52,279 bases of DNA. Origin: Acidithiobacillus ferrivorans. Lineage in GTDB: Bacteria; Pseudomonadota; Gammaproteobacteria; Acidithiobacillales; Acidithiobacillaceae. Both the position numbers and the translations under genes were made by a program. Positions within the stretch are counted from its first letter, which is position 1; each line of letters opens with the position of its first letter. Shown piece after piece: positions 9,178 to 18,593 of this stretch. The notes below the pieces were generated by a model that was not told where the DNA came from, made no database searches, and saw only the letters and a list, made by a program, of their open reading frames with translations. The DNA is taken from contig DYJM01000005.1 in the NCBI GenBank assembly GCA_020723125.1, positions 1 through 52,279 on the forward strand. The letters run 5' to 3'.

Positions 9178-9559
9178 GCCGTTTGTCTGCATCCCCTGCA
9201 GGGTTTCGACCAGTAATTGATCCGCCGAGTCGACACGGATGAAGCCGAGGCGTGGATATTCCAGATCACGAATCGCGAAGATGGTGATGGTCAGCGCGGC
9301 GGTGTTCAAAGCGTTCGCCGGCACCGGAAAAGGAAAACGCCAACAATAATCCCAATAGCCCGAATACGGCTCCGTTCAGTGCCCCGGAACCCCCGTCGGC
9401 CCGACTGCTCTTGCCGAGTTGCAAGCCTATAAAAACACATAAAATCAAACCAATAAACAATACCGCCGAGTACCCCCAGGGATTAAAAATTGACGGATTC
9501 ATAAAGTCCTTTGGAAACGTATGGAGAGGCCTGATTAACTTGGGAACAGTTTGCCCCAT
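9178..9559 (-). pseudogene. DUF4239/bestrophin-like membrane protein with internal deletion/frameshift
   Basis: N-terminal part ...ALNGAVFGLLGLLLAFSFSGAGERFEHRRA joins out of frame to LTITIFAIRDLEYPRLGFIRVDSADQLLVETLQGMQTNGT*; middle of the domain missing. Confidence 0.65.
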
Positions 9560-9658
9560 GCGGTGCTTTTTCGCTAGAATCCAGACAGCAAAAATGAACA
9601 GTTGGTCCGAAAGGTTACTTATTGGATGAACGCATTATCTGACCGAGGCAGGCAATTC

Positions 9659-10624
9659 ATGAAAATTCTGGTAGTGGGTGGTGCGGGTTATATTGGCAGC
9701 CATATGGTAAAACGCCTGCTTCAGGGTGGGGCAGAGGTGGTGACTCTGGATAATCTTTCTGGTGGTTATCGTGATGCAATTTGTGGTGGCGCTTTTGTTT
9801 ATGGAGATATTGCGGATACCCGGTTGCTGAATCGGATTTTCTCAACGCATTCATTTGCTGCAGTCATGCACTTTGCTTCTTATATTCAGGTGGGAGAATC
9901 CGTGCAGGAGCCTGCCAAATATTATCAGAACAATGTCAGTAATACGCTGAATCTTCTGGATGTGATGGTTGCATTTGACGTCAAAAAATTTATTTTTTCA
10001 TCCACAGCAGCGATTTTTGGTGAACCTCAATATACGCCCATTGATGAAAATCACCCCAAAGATCCCATCAATCCCTATGGACGAAGCAAGTGGATGGTGG
10101 AGCAGGCACTGTCTGACTACGATCGCGCTTATGGCCTCAAAGCGGCTTGTTTGCGCTATTTCAATGCGGCAGGGGCGGACCCTGATGGGGAGCTGGGTGA
10201 GCGTCATGATCCGGAAACGCATCTGATTCCGCTGGTACTACAGGCCGCTTCCGGGCGACGAACCCAGATCCGCGTGTTCGGGCGTGATTATGAGACCCCC
10301 GATGGGACCTGCATTCGTGACTATATTCATGTGACTGATCTGGCTGAAGCACATTGGCTGGCACTGGAACATCTTCTCGCCGGGGGCGATAGTTGCGCTT
10401 TTAATCTTGGCAATGGTAACGGTTTTTCGGTTCAGGAAGTCATTGATGTTGCCCGGCAGGTGACGGGCAAGCCCATTGCTTGTGAAGATGAAGCTCGACG
10501 TGCAGGGGACCCCGCCCGCCTGGTAGCGGACTCACGCAAAATCCGTGATCAGTTGGGGTGGCAGCCCCGCTATGCGGATCTGGCCACCATCATCGCCGAT
10601 GCCTGGCGTTGGGAGACCCGCTAA
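9659..10624 (+). CDS. galE: UDP-glucose 4-epimerase
   Basis: MKILVVGGAGYIGSHMVKRLL, SSTAAIFGEP, NPYGRSKWMVEQ, CIRDYIHVTDLAEAH. Confidence 0.95.
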   Translation: MKILVVGGAGYIGSHMVKRLLQGGAEVVTLDNLSGGYRDAICGGAFVYGDIADTRLLNRIFSTHSFAAVMHFASYIQVGESVQEPAKYYQNNVSNTLNLLDVMVAFDVKKFIFSSTAAIFGEPQYTPIDENHPKDPINPYGRSKWMVEQALSDYDRAYGLKAACLRYFNAAGADPDGELGERHDPETHLIPLVLQAASGRRTQIRVFGRDYETPDGTCIRDYIHVTDLAEAHWLALEHLLAGGDSCAFNLGNGNGFSVQEVIDVARQVTGKPIACEDEARRAGDPARLVADSRKIRDQLGWQPRYADLATIIADAWRWETR

Positions 10625-10678
10625 GGGCTCGTTCCGTGCCAAGGCAGTCAGGCGCGAGGCACTCATTGTGCATGGCAC

Positions 10679-11527
10679 TCAGGCAGCAGGGATGCAGCCC
10701 CGGGCACCGACACTACCCTCCAGTTTCTGGATGAACTCCGGCGTGTGGTGCACGTCAATTCCGTGCTTCATCTGCATTTCCAGCCCCTTTGGCGTTTTAA
10801 TGCAGTACAACAGGGTGGGAGTGGCCGTTTCTCCGGTCTGATGCAGCAGTTGGGTATTGGCCTTGACCGCTGCCTCGTCTGCGGCAGGAATATGACTCAG
10901 GGGTATGGTGCTGCCTTCTTCGGTATGCAAGTCAAAGCCTTTTTCGTTATTGGCCCAGGCTTCGGCAGGATTTTTTGCGGCGAGAATGGTTGCCGCCTTG
11001 GCCGGGCTGGAAGGCTTGAGGAAGCCGACAGGAACCACTTTTACCCGGACTTTTCCTTGGGCTACCGGTTGTTGCAGCGCTTCCCAGAGCAGATGACAGA
11101 AAATACAGTTGGGATCCATGAACACGACCATCAGCGGTCCCGAATGTCCTATGGTAAAACCCGGTGCTGCCAGGGCTGCGGGCGCAATTTTTTCGGCAGG
11201 TACTTTGGCGGGTTGCGGCAGGTACTTGTCTGCGTAATGTCCGGTGATGTTTTCCTGCTGGGCATTGACTACCGGACCCAATAACAGATATTTGTCGGAC
11301 AGCATCCATAATATGCCCTGTTGGTGCTGGTCAGTCTCAACGACAATACCCGTCAGGTTGTGGACGGGACCGGGAAAGACTTTGGTGACATGGATTTCAT
11401 TACGGAAATTTTGCTGGACCAGGTGTTCCGCCGATTTCAGATTGGAGGTGGTGAAGCTGGCGCAGCCTGCAAGCAAGAAGCCTCCTGTGAGTAATGCCAG
11501 GTTGCGAAACTGTCTGGTTAACGTCAT
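10679..11527 (-). CDS. DsbG/DsbC-like thiol:disulfide interchange lipoprotein
   Basis: Lipobox LLAGC; thioredoxin-fold active site VVFMDPNCIFCHLLW; cis-Pro region TPTLLYC. Confidence 0.8.
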   Translation of the reverse strand: MTLTRQFRNLALLTGGFLLAGCASFTTSNLKSAEHLVQQNFRNEIHVTKVFPGPVHNLTGIVVETDQHQQGILWMLSDKYLLLGPVVNAQQENITGHYADKYLPQPAKVPAEKIAPAALAAPGFTIGHSGPLMVVFMDPNCIFCHLLWEALQQPVAQGKVRVKVVPVGFLKPSSPAKAATILAAKNPAEAWANNEKGFDLHTEEGSTIPLSHIPAADEAAVKANTQLLHQTGETATPTLLYCIKTPKGLEMQMKHGIDVHHTPEFIQKLEGSVGARGCIPAA

Positions 11528-11681
11528 TTCTTATCATCCTCAGGCTGGTTTGTTGAACAGAATGTCACCATCCTAGCAAATACCCTTATCTGTCGCATCC
11601 CGATCCGTCAGAACTGATCATTCAGCGCTGCCAGGCCGGAATGGGTTGTTGCAGGGTATGGAATGGTTGCCGGAGACCGGA

Positions 11682-12263
11682 TCAAAATGAAAAAATGGCG
11701 CTTATCCACAGACCAATGCCTCCGGCAGCACTGATCCCCGCTATGGTAAACAACCACTTACGTTTGGTCAGCGCGGTTATGGAAGCCAATGATATGGCAA
11801 TTTGCAGAAAAATCATGGCAATTTCCAGATCATCATGGGGACGGTTGAGATGCGCCGACTCCCGGTTGGCCGCTTCAGATTTTTGCTCCATTTCCGTGGC
11901 GCTTTGCTTAATGCTGACTTTCTGGTGTTCATATTTTGCAATTTTCTCTTTAAAGCCGGCGGCTTTGTTCGGGGCAAGAATAATGGCCAGCTCCATCATG
12001 TGCAGCTTGGTGCTGACGGCCTGATAGTAATTCCACTGGTCAGCAGCCTTGGCCTTTTCCAAAACGGCTTCATTTTTTTGGAGCAGTACCTCATTCATCA
12101 GGTGCGTTCCCTGATAACTGACAATGGCGCCAAAAGCCGCGAGGATGGCGGTAAATATGGCGACCCACTGACTCAGGCTGTGGCGTTCTCCGCCATGCCC
12201 TTCGGCAGCATGATGAACCATTTCTTCGTGGGGGGGGTGGCTATGCAGTCCATGTCCGCTCAT
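11682..12263 (-). CDS. DUF4337 family membrane protein
   Basis: WVAIFTAILAAFGAIVSYQG, KAADQWNYYQAVSTKLHMMELA, two C-terminal TM segments. Confidence 0.75.
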   Translation of the reverse strand: MSGHGLHSHPPHEEMVHHAAEGHGGERHSLSQWVAIFTAILAAFGAIVSYQGTHLMNEVLLQKNEAVLEKAKAADQWNYYQAVSTKLHMMELAIILAPNKAAGFKEKIAKYEHQKVSIKQSATEMEQKSEAANRESAHLNRPHDDLEIAMIFLQIAISLASITALTKRKWLFTIAGISAAGGIGLWISAIFSF

Positions 12264-12366
12264 GACGTCTCCAGTTTGGTCAATCGTTGATTTGCGGCTA
12301 TGCTCATGAGATTGCCGGTTTAGGTCAAGTGCTTCGTGGCCTTTCCCGGAAACGCATTCAGGAGGG

Positions 12367-13398
12367 TTGTTGATGGTCATGCAAATACCAGCTCCCCAGA
12401 GTGAGCAGCCAGACGCCGCTACACCCGGAATGGCCGTGCTTGCAGGTGGTTGCTTCTGGTGTACTGAAGCCGTTTATCTTGCTCTGGAAGGGGTCACCCG
12501 GGTGTTTTCGGGTTATACCGGAGGAGCCCGGGAAACAGCCAATTATCGGGCGGTCTGTAGTGGTACGACCGGTCATGCCGAGGCGGTGCAGATTTACTTT
12601 GATCCGGCGCGTTTGTCATTTGGCCGGCTGCTGCAGGTTTTTTTCGCCGTGGCCCATGACCCCACCCAACGCAATCGCCAGGGGAATGATGTGGGGACGC
12701 AGTATCGTTCGGCTATTTTTGCCGTAAATGCTGCACAACGGCAGATGGCTAACGATTATATTGCAGAACTCAATGCGACAGGATTATTCGGGCAACCCAT
12801 AGTGACTGAAGTATCCCTTCTGGAGAACTTTTATCCTGCGGAGGACTATCATCAGGATTACGCCCGCCGTAATCCTGATCAACCTTATATCTGCGCGGTT
12901 GCTTTGCCCAAGGTGGAAAAATTGCGGCATACTTTTCCACAGTATTTACAGACCAAGGAGTCTTGGGAAATGCCCACTTCATCTGCAGGATATGACTTGA
13001 CCCCCATTGATGCCGATACTCGTGCCGAAATGGCCAAAGATCTGCCCGCAGAGGTGCGCCACGTGTTATTTGAGCATGGTACGGAACCGCCGTTTTGTGG
13101 AGGCCTACTTCATGAAAAGGAGGCCGGTAACTATGTGTGTGCGCTTTGTAGTCTGCCCCTGTTCCGCTCGGCCAACAAATTTGACTCAGGAACCGGCTGG
13201 CCCAGCTTTTGGGAGCCTTTCGCCCCAGATCATATCCGTGAACTGACTGACACCAGCTATGGCCGGGTGCGTACGGAAATCCGCTGCGCCCGCTGCGACA
13301 GCCATCTGGGGCATGTATTTCCCGATGGGCCTGAACCCACGGGCCTGCGTTATTGCCTCAATTCCGCCGCCCTCCGGTTTGAACCCGAGGCAGGATGA
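12367..13398 (+). CDS. msrAB: Fused peptide methionine sulfoxide reductase MsrA/MsrB
   Basis: Msr[19 protein letters not shown]; Msr[57 protein letters not shown]. Confidence 0.95.
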   Translation: MLMVMQIPAPQSEQPDAATPGMAVLAGGCFWCTEAVYLALEGVTRVFSGYTGGARETANYRAVCSGTTGHAEAVQIYFDPARLSFGRLLQVFFAVAHDPTQRNRQGNDVGTQYRSAIFAVNAAQRQMANDYIAELNATGLFGQPIVTEVSLLENFYPAEDYHQDYARRNPDQPYICAVALPKVEKLRHTFPQYLQTKESWEMPTSSAGYDLTPIDADTRAEMAKDLPAEVRHVLFEHGTEPPFCGGLLHEKEAGNYVCALCSLPLFRSANKFDSGTGWPSFWEPFAPDHIRELTDTSYGRVRTEIRCARCDSHLGHVFPDGPEPTGLRYCLNSAALRFEPEAG

Positions 13399-13462
13399 GC
13401 CCGAGAACAACAGGCAAGGGATATTGGAGCAAAAAGCTTCCTGGCTAAGTGCCGTTTTCAGG
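13390..13462. repeat. MITE-like element, half copy 3
   Basis: GCAGGATGAGCC-GAGAACAACAGGC...GAGCAAAAAGC...GTGCCGTTTTCAGG matches the right half of copies 1 and 2. Confidence 0.8.
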
Positions 13463-16400
13463 ACGAATGAGTGCCTGGTTTTCGGGAAGGTTGTCGTGCG
13501 TGGCCGCAAAGTTGTCGGCCATTTTCTTTCTGAGTCGAGTGATTTCTTCGGGGCTATGTTCGCGAGCAATGCAGGCATGGTAGGCCTGATGGGCCTTTGC
13601 GAGTGCGGAGTCCGCGAGACCGTGGGCATCCAGATATTTTCCCAAACGGCAACGATGAGCATCATCCAGGCAGGGAAGCTGACCAAGAATCGCGGGCGCA
13701 GTCTGATATAAGTTGTCGAATTGCAAATGCGAGGCGTAAGCGCCCAACAGGGTCTTAGGCTGATTATTTTGTGGCTGCGGCGTCCAGGCCTGAAGCCAGG
13801 GCAGCAATGATTCTTCGGGCATGGGCCGCGCAATGGCGTAGCCCTGAACGCAGTCAACACCGAGAACAGCCAGAGCGTCCAGGGTCTCCGGCGTTTCCAC
13901 CCCCTCGACCACATAACGCGAACCCATGGACAAGGCCAATGCGGCAACACTGCCGACAAAAATCAGATCGCCGGGTTGCTCGGGAATCCCCCGGACCAGA
14001 CCTTGGTCCAGTTTGACTTCATCAACGGCAATTTCTTTCAGGCGCAACAGCGAGGCGTAGGCGCTACCCACATCATCCAGAGCAATACGAACCCCCAATG
14101 AGCGAATGGTGGCGATTTTTTCCTGGGCCAGTTGCAGGGATAAAAAATCGCCATTTTCGAGAATTTCCAGGGTCAATTGTTCAGGTGCCAGCGCACTGTC
14201 GGCCAGAATGTCCTGCAATTCAGGCAGAAAATTGACTGCAAAGAGAGCGTCCGGGGGAAGGTTAACCGCGACTTCCAGCGTATACCCGGCAAGATGAAGC
14301 TGTTGTGCTGTTTGGGTGGCAGAACGCAGCATTCTGTTGGTGAGCATTTGCGCTGCCTTGTTGTCCAGATGGGGAATAAACGTGTCGGGAAGAATAATCT
14401 CTGTGCCTTGCCGCAGGCGGGCGAGGGCTTCAATGCCAATGATTCGACCCGTTGCCAGATGCAGAATCGGTTGGTAATAAGCAATCAGGCCCTCATCCTG
14501 CTGAAGCAGTGTTAAATACGGCAGATTGCTTTCTCCAGAAAACACTTCTTCTCCCTGGAAACTGGCCCAAAAACGGTTGCGTTCTGCTTTATTGGCTTTG
14601 GCGACATACAGCGCCTGATCAGCATGACGCAGCAGTATTTCGCTGTCCCCTTCATCAAAGGGAAAAATGGTAATGCCCAGACTTCCGCCGATTTTGACGG
14701 TGATATTGCCGGGAAGAACATAGGGTCTTTCCAGCGCCTCGGATATCCGGAACATCACTTTTTCAACATCTTCCATGTGCTGGATATTTTCCAGAATCAA
14801 AGCAAATTCATCACCTCCGACCCGGGCCACAAAATCTGTCTGCCGAAGTGCCTGCCCAAGTCGGGTAGCGACTTTTTGCAATAAGACATCGCCGGCGGCA
14901 TGACCATACTGGTCGTTGACGGGCTTGAAATCATCCAGGTCAAGCATGCAGATGCCCAACAATTTTTCTTCACGCTGGGCGCGCTGGATGGCCTCGGGGA
15001 TTCTATCCAGAAGGGCCACCCGATTGGGCAAGCGGGTCAGGGCATCATGACGCGCCATCCAGCTCTGGGTGATGCGTTCCTGATCAATGCGTTTTTTGAG
15101 ATCCATTTCATCCAGGCCGTAACCAATCAGTTTGCCTACCCGGGCAAGCGTGCCGAGGATTTCCTGGTCGAAAATGTTCTTTTCGCTACTGGTAACACCA
15201 AGAATGGCCCAGATTTGCCCGTTACGCCGAATCGGGATGGCAGCAACGCTGGCCCAATTTTGTTGTTCCATCAGATTATGTTGGGCACTCAAAGCGGGAT
15301 CACTGCGGTAATCATTGCGGTATTGCAGGTGTTCAGATTGCCAGGTATCGCGCAAGAGGCTGGGACGGTCTGAAAATAGCTGGATGCCCAGACTGCCGAG
15401 AATCCCACTCCCGTCACCCGCACCTGCAAGAGCCTGGAAACGGCCAACCGGATCGGGCTTCATGACGTAAGCAGTTTTGAACAGGGTTCCTTCCACAATG
15501 TGATGGCAGGTTTTGCGGAACATCTCGGTTTCGGAGCGGGCCCGGATCAGAATGTCGCCTTCGGCGAGAAAAGCCCGATAGAGGCTATTCAAGCGATCGA
15601 TGCGTATTTGTTGTTGATGACGAGCAATGGCGATACCCAACATGATGGCAAGGTGTCGTATGAGGTTTTGGCGATCGGGGGCACGAAAAAACCCAGGAAT
15701 CTTGCTGTACAGACCAATTGTGGCATAAGGCTTGCCATTGACCTTGACGGGAATGGTTACATTGGAGCGCCAGCCATATCTTTGGGAGGGTTCCTGCCAG
15801 GGGGCTGTGATCGGATCGCTTAGCCAGTCGTCGACATAAACAATTTCGCCGCTGCGCCAGGCTTTTCCGGCGGGTCCCTGGCCGTAAGGACTATCGTCCA
15901 GACGAATCTCAACACTATCCAGGTATTCCTCCATTGCTTCACCGCTGACCTGATCGCGGAGCAGGTGAATGCCATCTTCAGAATGGCCGATCCATGCACC
16001 ATCCAGGCCGGAAATGGTCATCAACTTGTTGATCATCTGCCGCACGCTTTCTTCCGGAGTTGCATCGCTGATCAGCAGTAGATCAATTTGTTCCAGAATT
16101 TTGCGCTCTTCCTGGGCGACGGATTCCATACCTTGTAATTGCCGGGCCAGATCGGTGGCGAGTTTTTGCAGCAGATATCCGCGTAATTCCGGGGTGTCTT
16201 TAAAAAAGGGATTGAGCAGCTCCAGCAGGCTGTCGCTGTAAAGGGCCATACTGTTGATCAGCCATTCACTTTGAATACCCATTAAAGCGTGAATTTTACC
16301 AATTTCCTGTGATCGCAGCTCAAGATCATTACCATCGTCCGGAAGAAGCAGCGACAGCGAGTGCTTGCATTGTTCCGCTTTCAGTCGGGAGACTCTTTCA

Positions 16401-16561
16401 TTACCCAGACGCTGCAGCACAACCTCTAATTCGGGGTATTCCGCTATTTTTGCATAAAACTGCTCTACCGCCTGGGTAATGGCGGCCGTAAAATCGGCTT
16501 GCCGATTCTGCAGCAGTGAACTGAGTAAGTTACGGGATTTAAGGGAGAATGGATTGGACAT
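13445..16561 (-). CDS. Globin-coupled, two-GAF, GGDEF-EAL cyclic-di-GMP protein with CZB-like C-terminal region
   Basis: N-terminal RLKAEQCKHSLSLL...IGKIHALMGIQSEWLINSMALY (globin sensor); two GAF-like regions; LRQTDFVARVGGDEFA; YYQPILHLATGRIIGIEALARL, LDDVGSAYASL, VVEGVETPE; C-terminal DDAHRCRLGKYLDAHG...KAHQAYH. Confidence 0.88.
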   Translation of the reverse strand: MSNPFSLKSRNLLSSLLQNRQADFTAAITQAVEQFYAKIAEYPELEVVLQRLGNERVSRLKAEQCKHSLSLLLPDDGNDLELRSQEIGKIHALMGIQSEWLINSMALYSDSLLELLNPFFKDTPELRGYLLQKLATDLARQLQGMESVAQEERKILEQIDLLLISDATPEESVRQMINKLMTISGLDGAWIGHSEDGIHLLRDQVSGEAMEEYLDSVEIRLDDSPYGQGPAGKAWRSGEIVYVDDWLSDPITAPWQEPSQRYGWRSNVTIPVKVNGKPYATIGLYSKIPGFFRAPDRQNLIRHLAIMLGIAIARHQQQIRIDRLNSLYRAFLAEGDILIRARSETEMFRKTCHHIVEGTLFKTAYVMKPDPVGRFQALAGAGDGSGILGSLGIQLFSDRPSLLRDTWQSEHLQYRNDYRSDPALSAQHNLMEQQNWASVAAIPIRRNGQIWAILGVTSSEKNIFDQEILGTLARVGKLIGYGLDEMDLKKRIDQERITQSWMARHDALTRLPNRVALLDRIPEAIQRAQREEKLLGICMLDLDDFKPVNDQYGHAAGDVLLQKVATRLGQALRQTDFVARVGGDEFALILENIQHMEDVEKVMFRISEALERPYVLPGNITVKIGGSLGITIFPFDEGDSEILLRHADQALYVAKANKAERNRFWASFQGEEVFSGESNLPYLTLLQQDEGLIAYYQPILHLATGRIIGIEALARLRQGTEIILPDTFIPHLDNKAAQMLTNRMLRSATQTAQQLHLAGYTLEVAVNLPPDALFAVNFLPELQDILADSALAPEQLTLEILENGDFLSLQLAQEKIATIRSLGVRIALDDVGSAYASLLRLKEIAVDEVKLDQGLVRGIPEQPGDLIFVGSVAALALSMGSRYVVEGVETPETLDALAVLGVDCVQGYAIARPMPEESLLPWLQAWTPQPQNNQPKTLLGAYASHLQFDNLYQTAPAILGQLPCLDDAHRCRLGKYLDAHGLADSALAKAHQAYHACIAREHSPEEITRLRKKMADNFAATHDNLPENQALIRPENGT

Positions 16562-16619
16562 GCTTTCCTGTGGGGTTTTTCTGAAGTGGGTAGTGGATCA
16601 TGAGCAGTCTATGCGGCTT

Positions 16620-18593
16620 TCATCTGTACCAATTAGCTGAATTTTGCAAAGCTGACAAGAGGCCGCTCATGCGCAGGGTTCTGCGGGTAATGGCCTGTTG
16701 CAGACCGGCTTGCGGGGCAAATAAGCTGAATTTCTCGCGAGCCCGGGTAATGGCTGTATATAACAGTTCCCGGCGGATTACCGCGCTATCCTGCGGCGGC
16801 AGAATCAGCGCCGTGTGCTGGAACTCTGAACCTTGGGATTTGTGCACGGTCATGGCCCAGGCGCTTTCGCTGTATTTGAGGCGGCTGGGGAGTATGGCGC
16901 GGGGCCGTGGGTCGTTGCCGGGAAAGTAAACCCGTAACTTGCCTTGCGGATCGGGGAGAGCAATACCGATGTCACCGTTGCTCAGCCCCAGCTGGGGATC
17001 ATTGCGGGTAATCAGGGCGGGGCGTCCGGCATACCAGAGCCCCTGGGTTTTGAGGATGCCGGTTTCCTGCAGATGGTCTTCAATGGCCTGGTTGATTCCG
17101 GCAACGCCCCAGGGCCCCTGGCGCAGGGCGCAAAGCAGGCGGAATGCACCATATTGTTCGAGAATCTGTTGTACCCAAAGGGCGTGTTCCTCAATATTTT
17201 TGCCGCCCCCCCGGCGGATATTTTCCCAGAGTGGCCGGTAGCCTGAGTGGCTGTCCGCCAGTTGCAGGATCTGCGCAATTTCCGGGGCCTCGTACCATTG
17301 GAGCACGGCTTCCTGGTGGAGTGTCTGGATAGCCAGGGATGTTTGTCCCTGTTGCACGGCGTCAGCCAGCGCGCCAATTCCGACGTTAAAGCGATGACTG
17401 CGTTGCAGTCGCACCACTCCGCTGGCAAGTGGATTGGTAGATCGGCGGTCTGCCTCCAGCGTGCAGTCGCAAGTCTCCTCCAGCCAGGTGCAGGTTGCAC
17501 TGTCGTAGGACCCGGTATGATTGCAAAGATCGGCAAGTACCGCGCCCGCCTCGACGGAAGCCAACTGGTCCTGATCTCCCAGCAAAATCAGTTGGGCATG
17601 TTCGGGTAGGGCACGCAACAGGGCGGCCATCATTTCCTGATGAATCATGGAGGCTTCATCGACGATCAGCACATCCAGATCCAGGGGGTGCTGGCGGTCA
17701 TGGCGAAAGCGGCGGGTTCCGGGACGTGCACCGAGCAGGCTGTGCAGGGTGCGCGCCGGGCCGATGCGCGCAAAGGCGGTCGCCAGATTCTGTTGACCCA
17801 GCGGCGGCAACTGGGCAATGGCGTTGTGCAGGGATTCATTGATGCGCACGGCGGCCTTGCCGGTAGGTGCGGCGAGCACGATCCGCAACGAAGCACTGTT
17901 GTGCTGCGCCATGAGCAGGGCCATCAGGCGCGCTGCTGTGTAGGTTTTGCCCGTACCCGGGCCACCCGTGATGATGGTGAAGCGGCCACGCATGGCCAGC
18001 GCACAGGCAATTTTCTGCCAGGGAAGATTTTCCGGCGAACCTGAAGTGTCAGCGGGGAAAAGCTGTGCCAGCAGCGGTTTCAGTATTTCTGCCGGGACGG
18101 GATTGAGCGCCCTGCGACTGACCTGTTCTGTCAGTGTCCGGGCGATGCACTGGGCATCGCGCCAGTAGCGCCGCAGATACAGACAGCCCTGATCCAGTAC
18201 CAGGGGTGTTTCGCTGTCGTCGTCCTCAGCTTTTGGATGGATACGATCCCTGTTCTCCACCACCTGGCAAGTGCTGAGAATATCCATCCATTGTTGCGGC
18301 TGGGGCCATGCGGCGAGGATATGGCGCAGTTCTGAGATCCGTTCCGGTGGCCCGCTGAGAAAGCGCTCGGGCTCATGCAGAAAAAGGTCGAGCTGCAGAC
18401 AGGTATGTCCTTCGCCTTCCAGGCGGGCGAGCAGTGCTGCCGCCAGCGGCAAGAGGGCCGGTGCCTGGGGTTCCAGGCTGAGCAGAAAACGCGCAAAACT
18501 CAGATCGAGGGCTCGCAACCATTGCGCTTCCGTCCAGTCTTGCAAAAGCTGGAGAAGGGCTTCGGGATTGGTATGACAAGTGGCCTGACTCAT
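16620..18593 (-). CDS. recD: Exodeoxyribonuclease V subunit alpha (RecD)
   Basis: ITGGPGTGKTYTAARLMALL Walker A, LIVDEASMIHQEMM, AMTVHKSQGSEFQHTALILP, LYTAITRAREKFSLF. Confidence 0.95.
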   Translation of the reverse strand: MSQATCHTNPEALLQLLQDWTEAQWLRALDLSFARFLLSLEPQAPALLPLAAALLARLEGEGHTCLQLDLFLHEPERFLSGPPERISELRHILAAWPQPQQWMDILSTCQVVENRDRIHPKAEDDDSETPLVLDQGCLYLRRYWRDAQCIARTLTEQVSRRALNPVPAEILKPLLAQLFPADTSGSPENLPWQKIACALAMRGRFTIITGGPGTGKTYTAARLMALLMAQHNSASLRIVLAAPTGKAAVRINESLHNAIAQLPPLGQQNLATAFARIGPARTLHSLLGARPGTRRFRHDRQHPLDLDVLIVDEASMIHQEMMAALLRALPEHAQLILLGDQDQLASVEAGAVLADLCNHTGSYDSATCTWLEETCDCTLEADRRSTNPLASGVVRLQRSHRFNVGIGALADAVQQGQTSLAIQTLHQEAVLQWYEAPEIAQILQLADSHSGYRPLWENIRRGGGKNIEEHALWVQQILEQYGAFRLLCALRQGPWGVAGINQAIEDHLQETGILKTQGLWYAGRPALITRNDPQLGLSNGDIGIALPDPQGKLRVYFPGNDPRPRAILPSRLKYSESAWAMTVHKSQGSEFQHTALILPPQDSAVIRRELLYTAITRAREKFSLFAPQAGLQQAITRRTLRMSGLLSALQNSANWYR

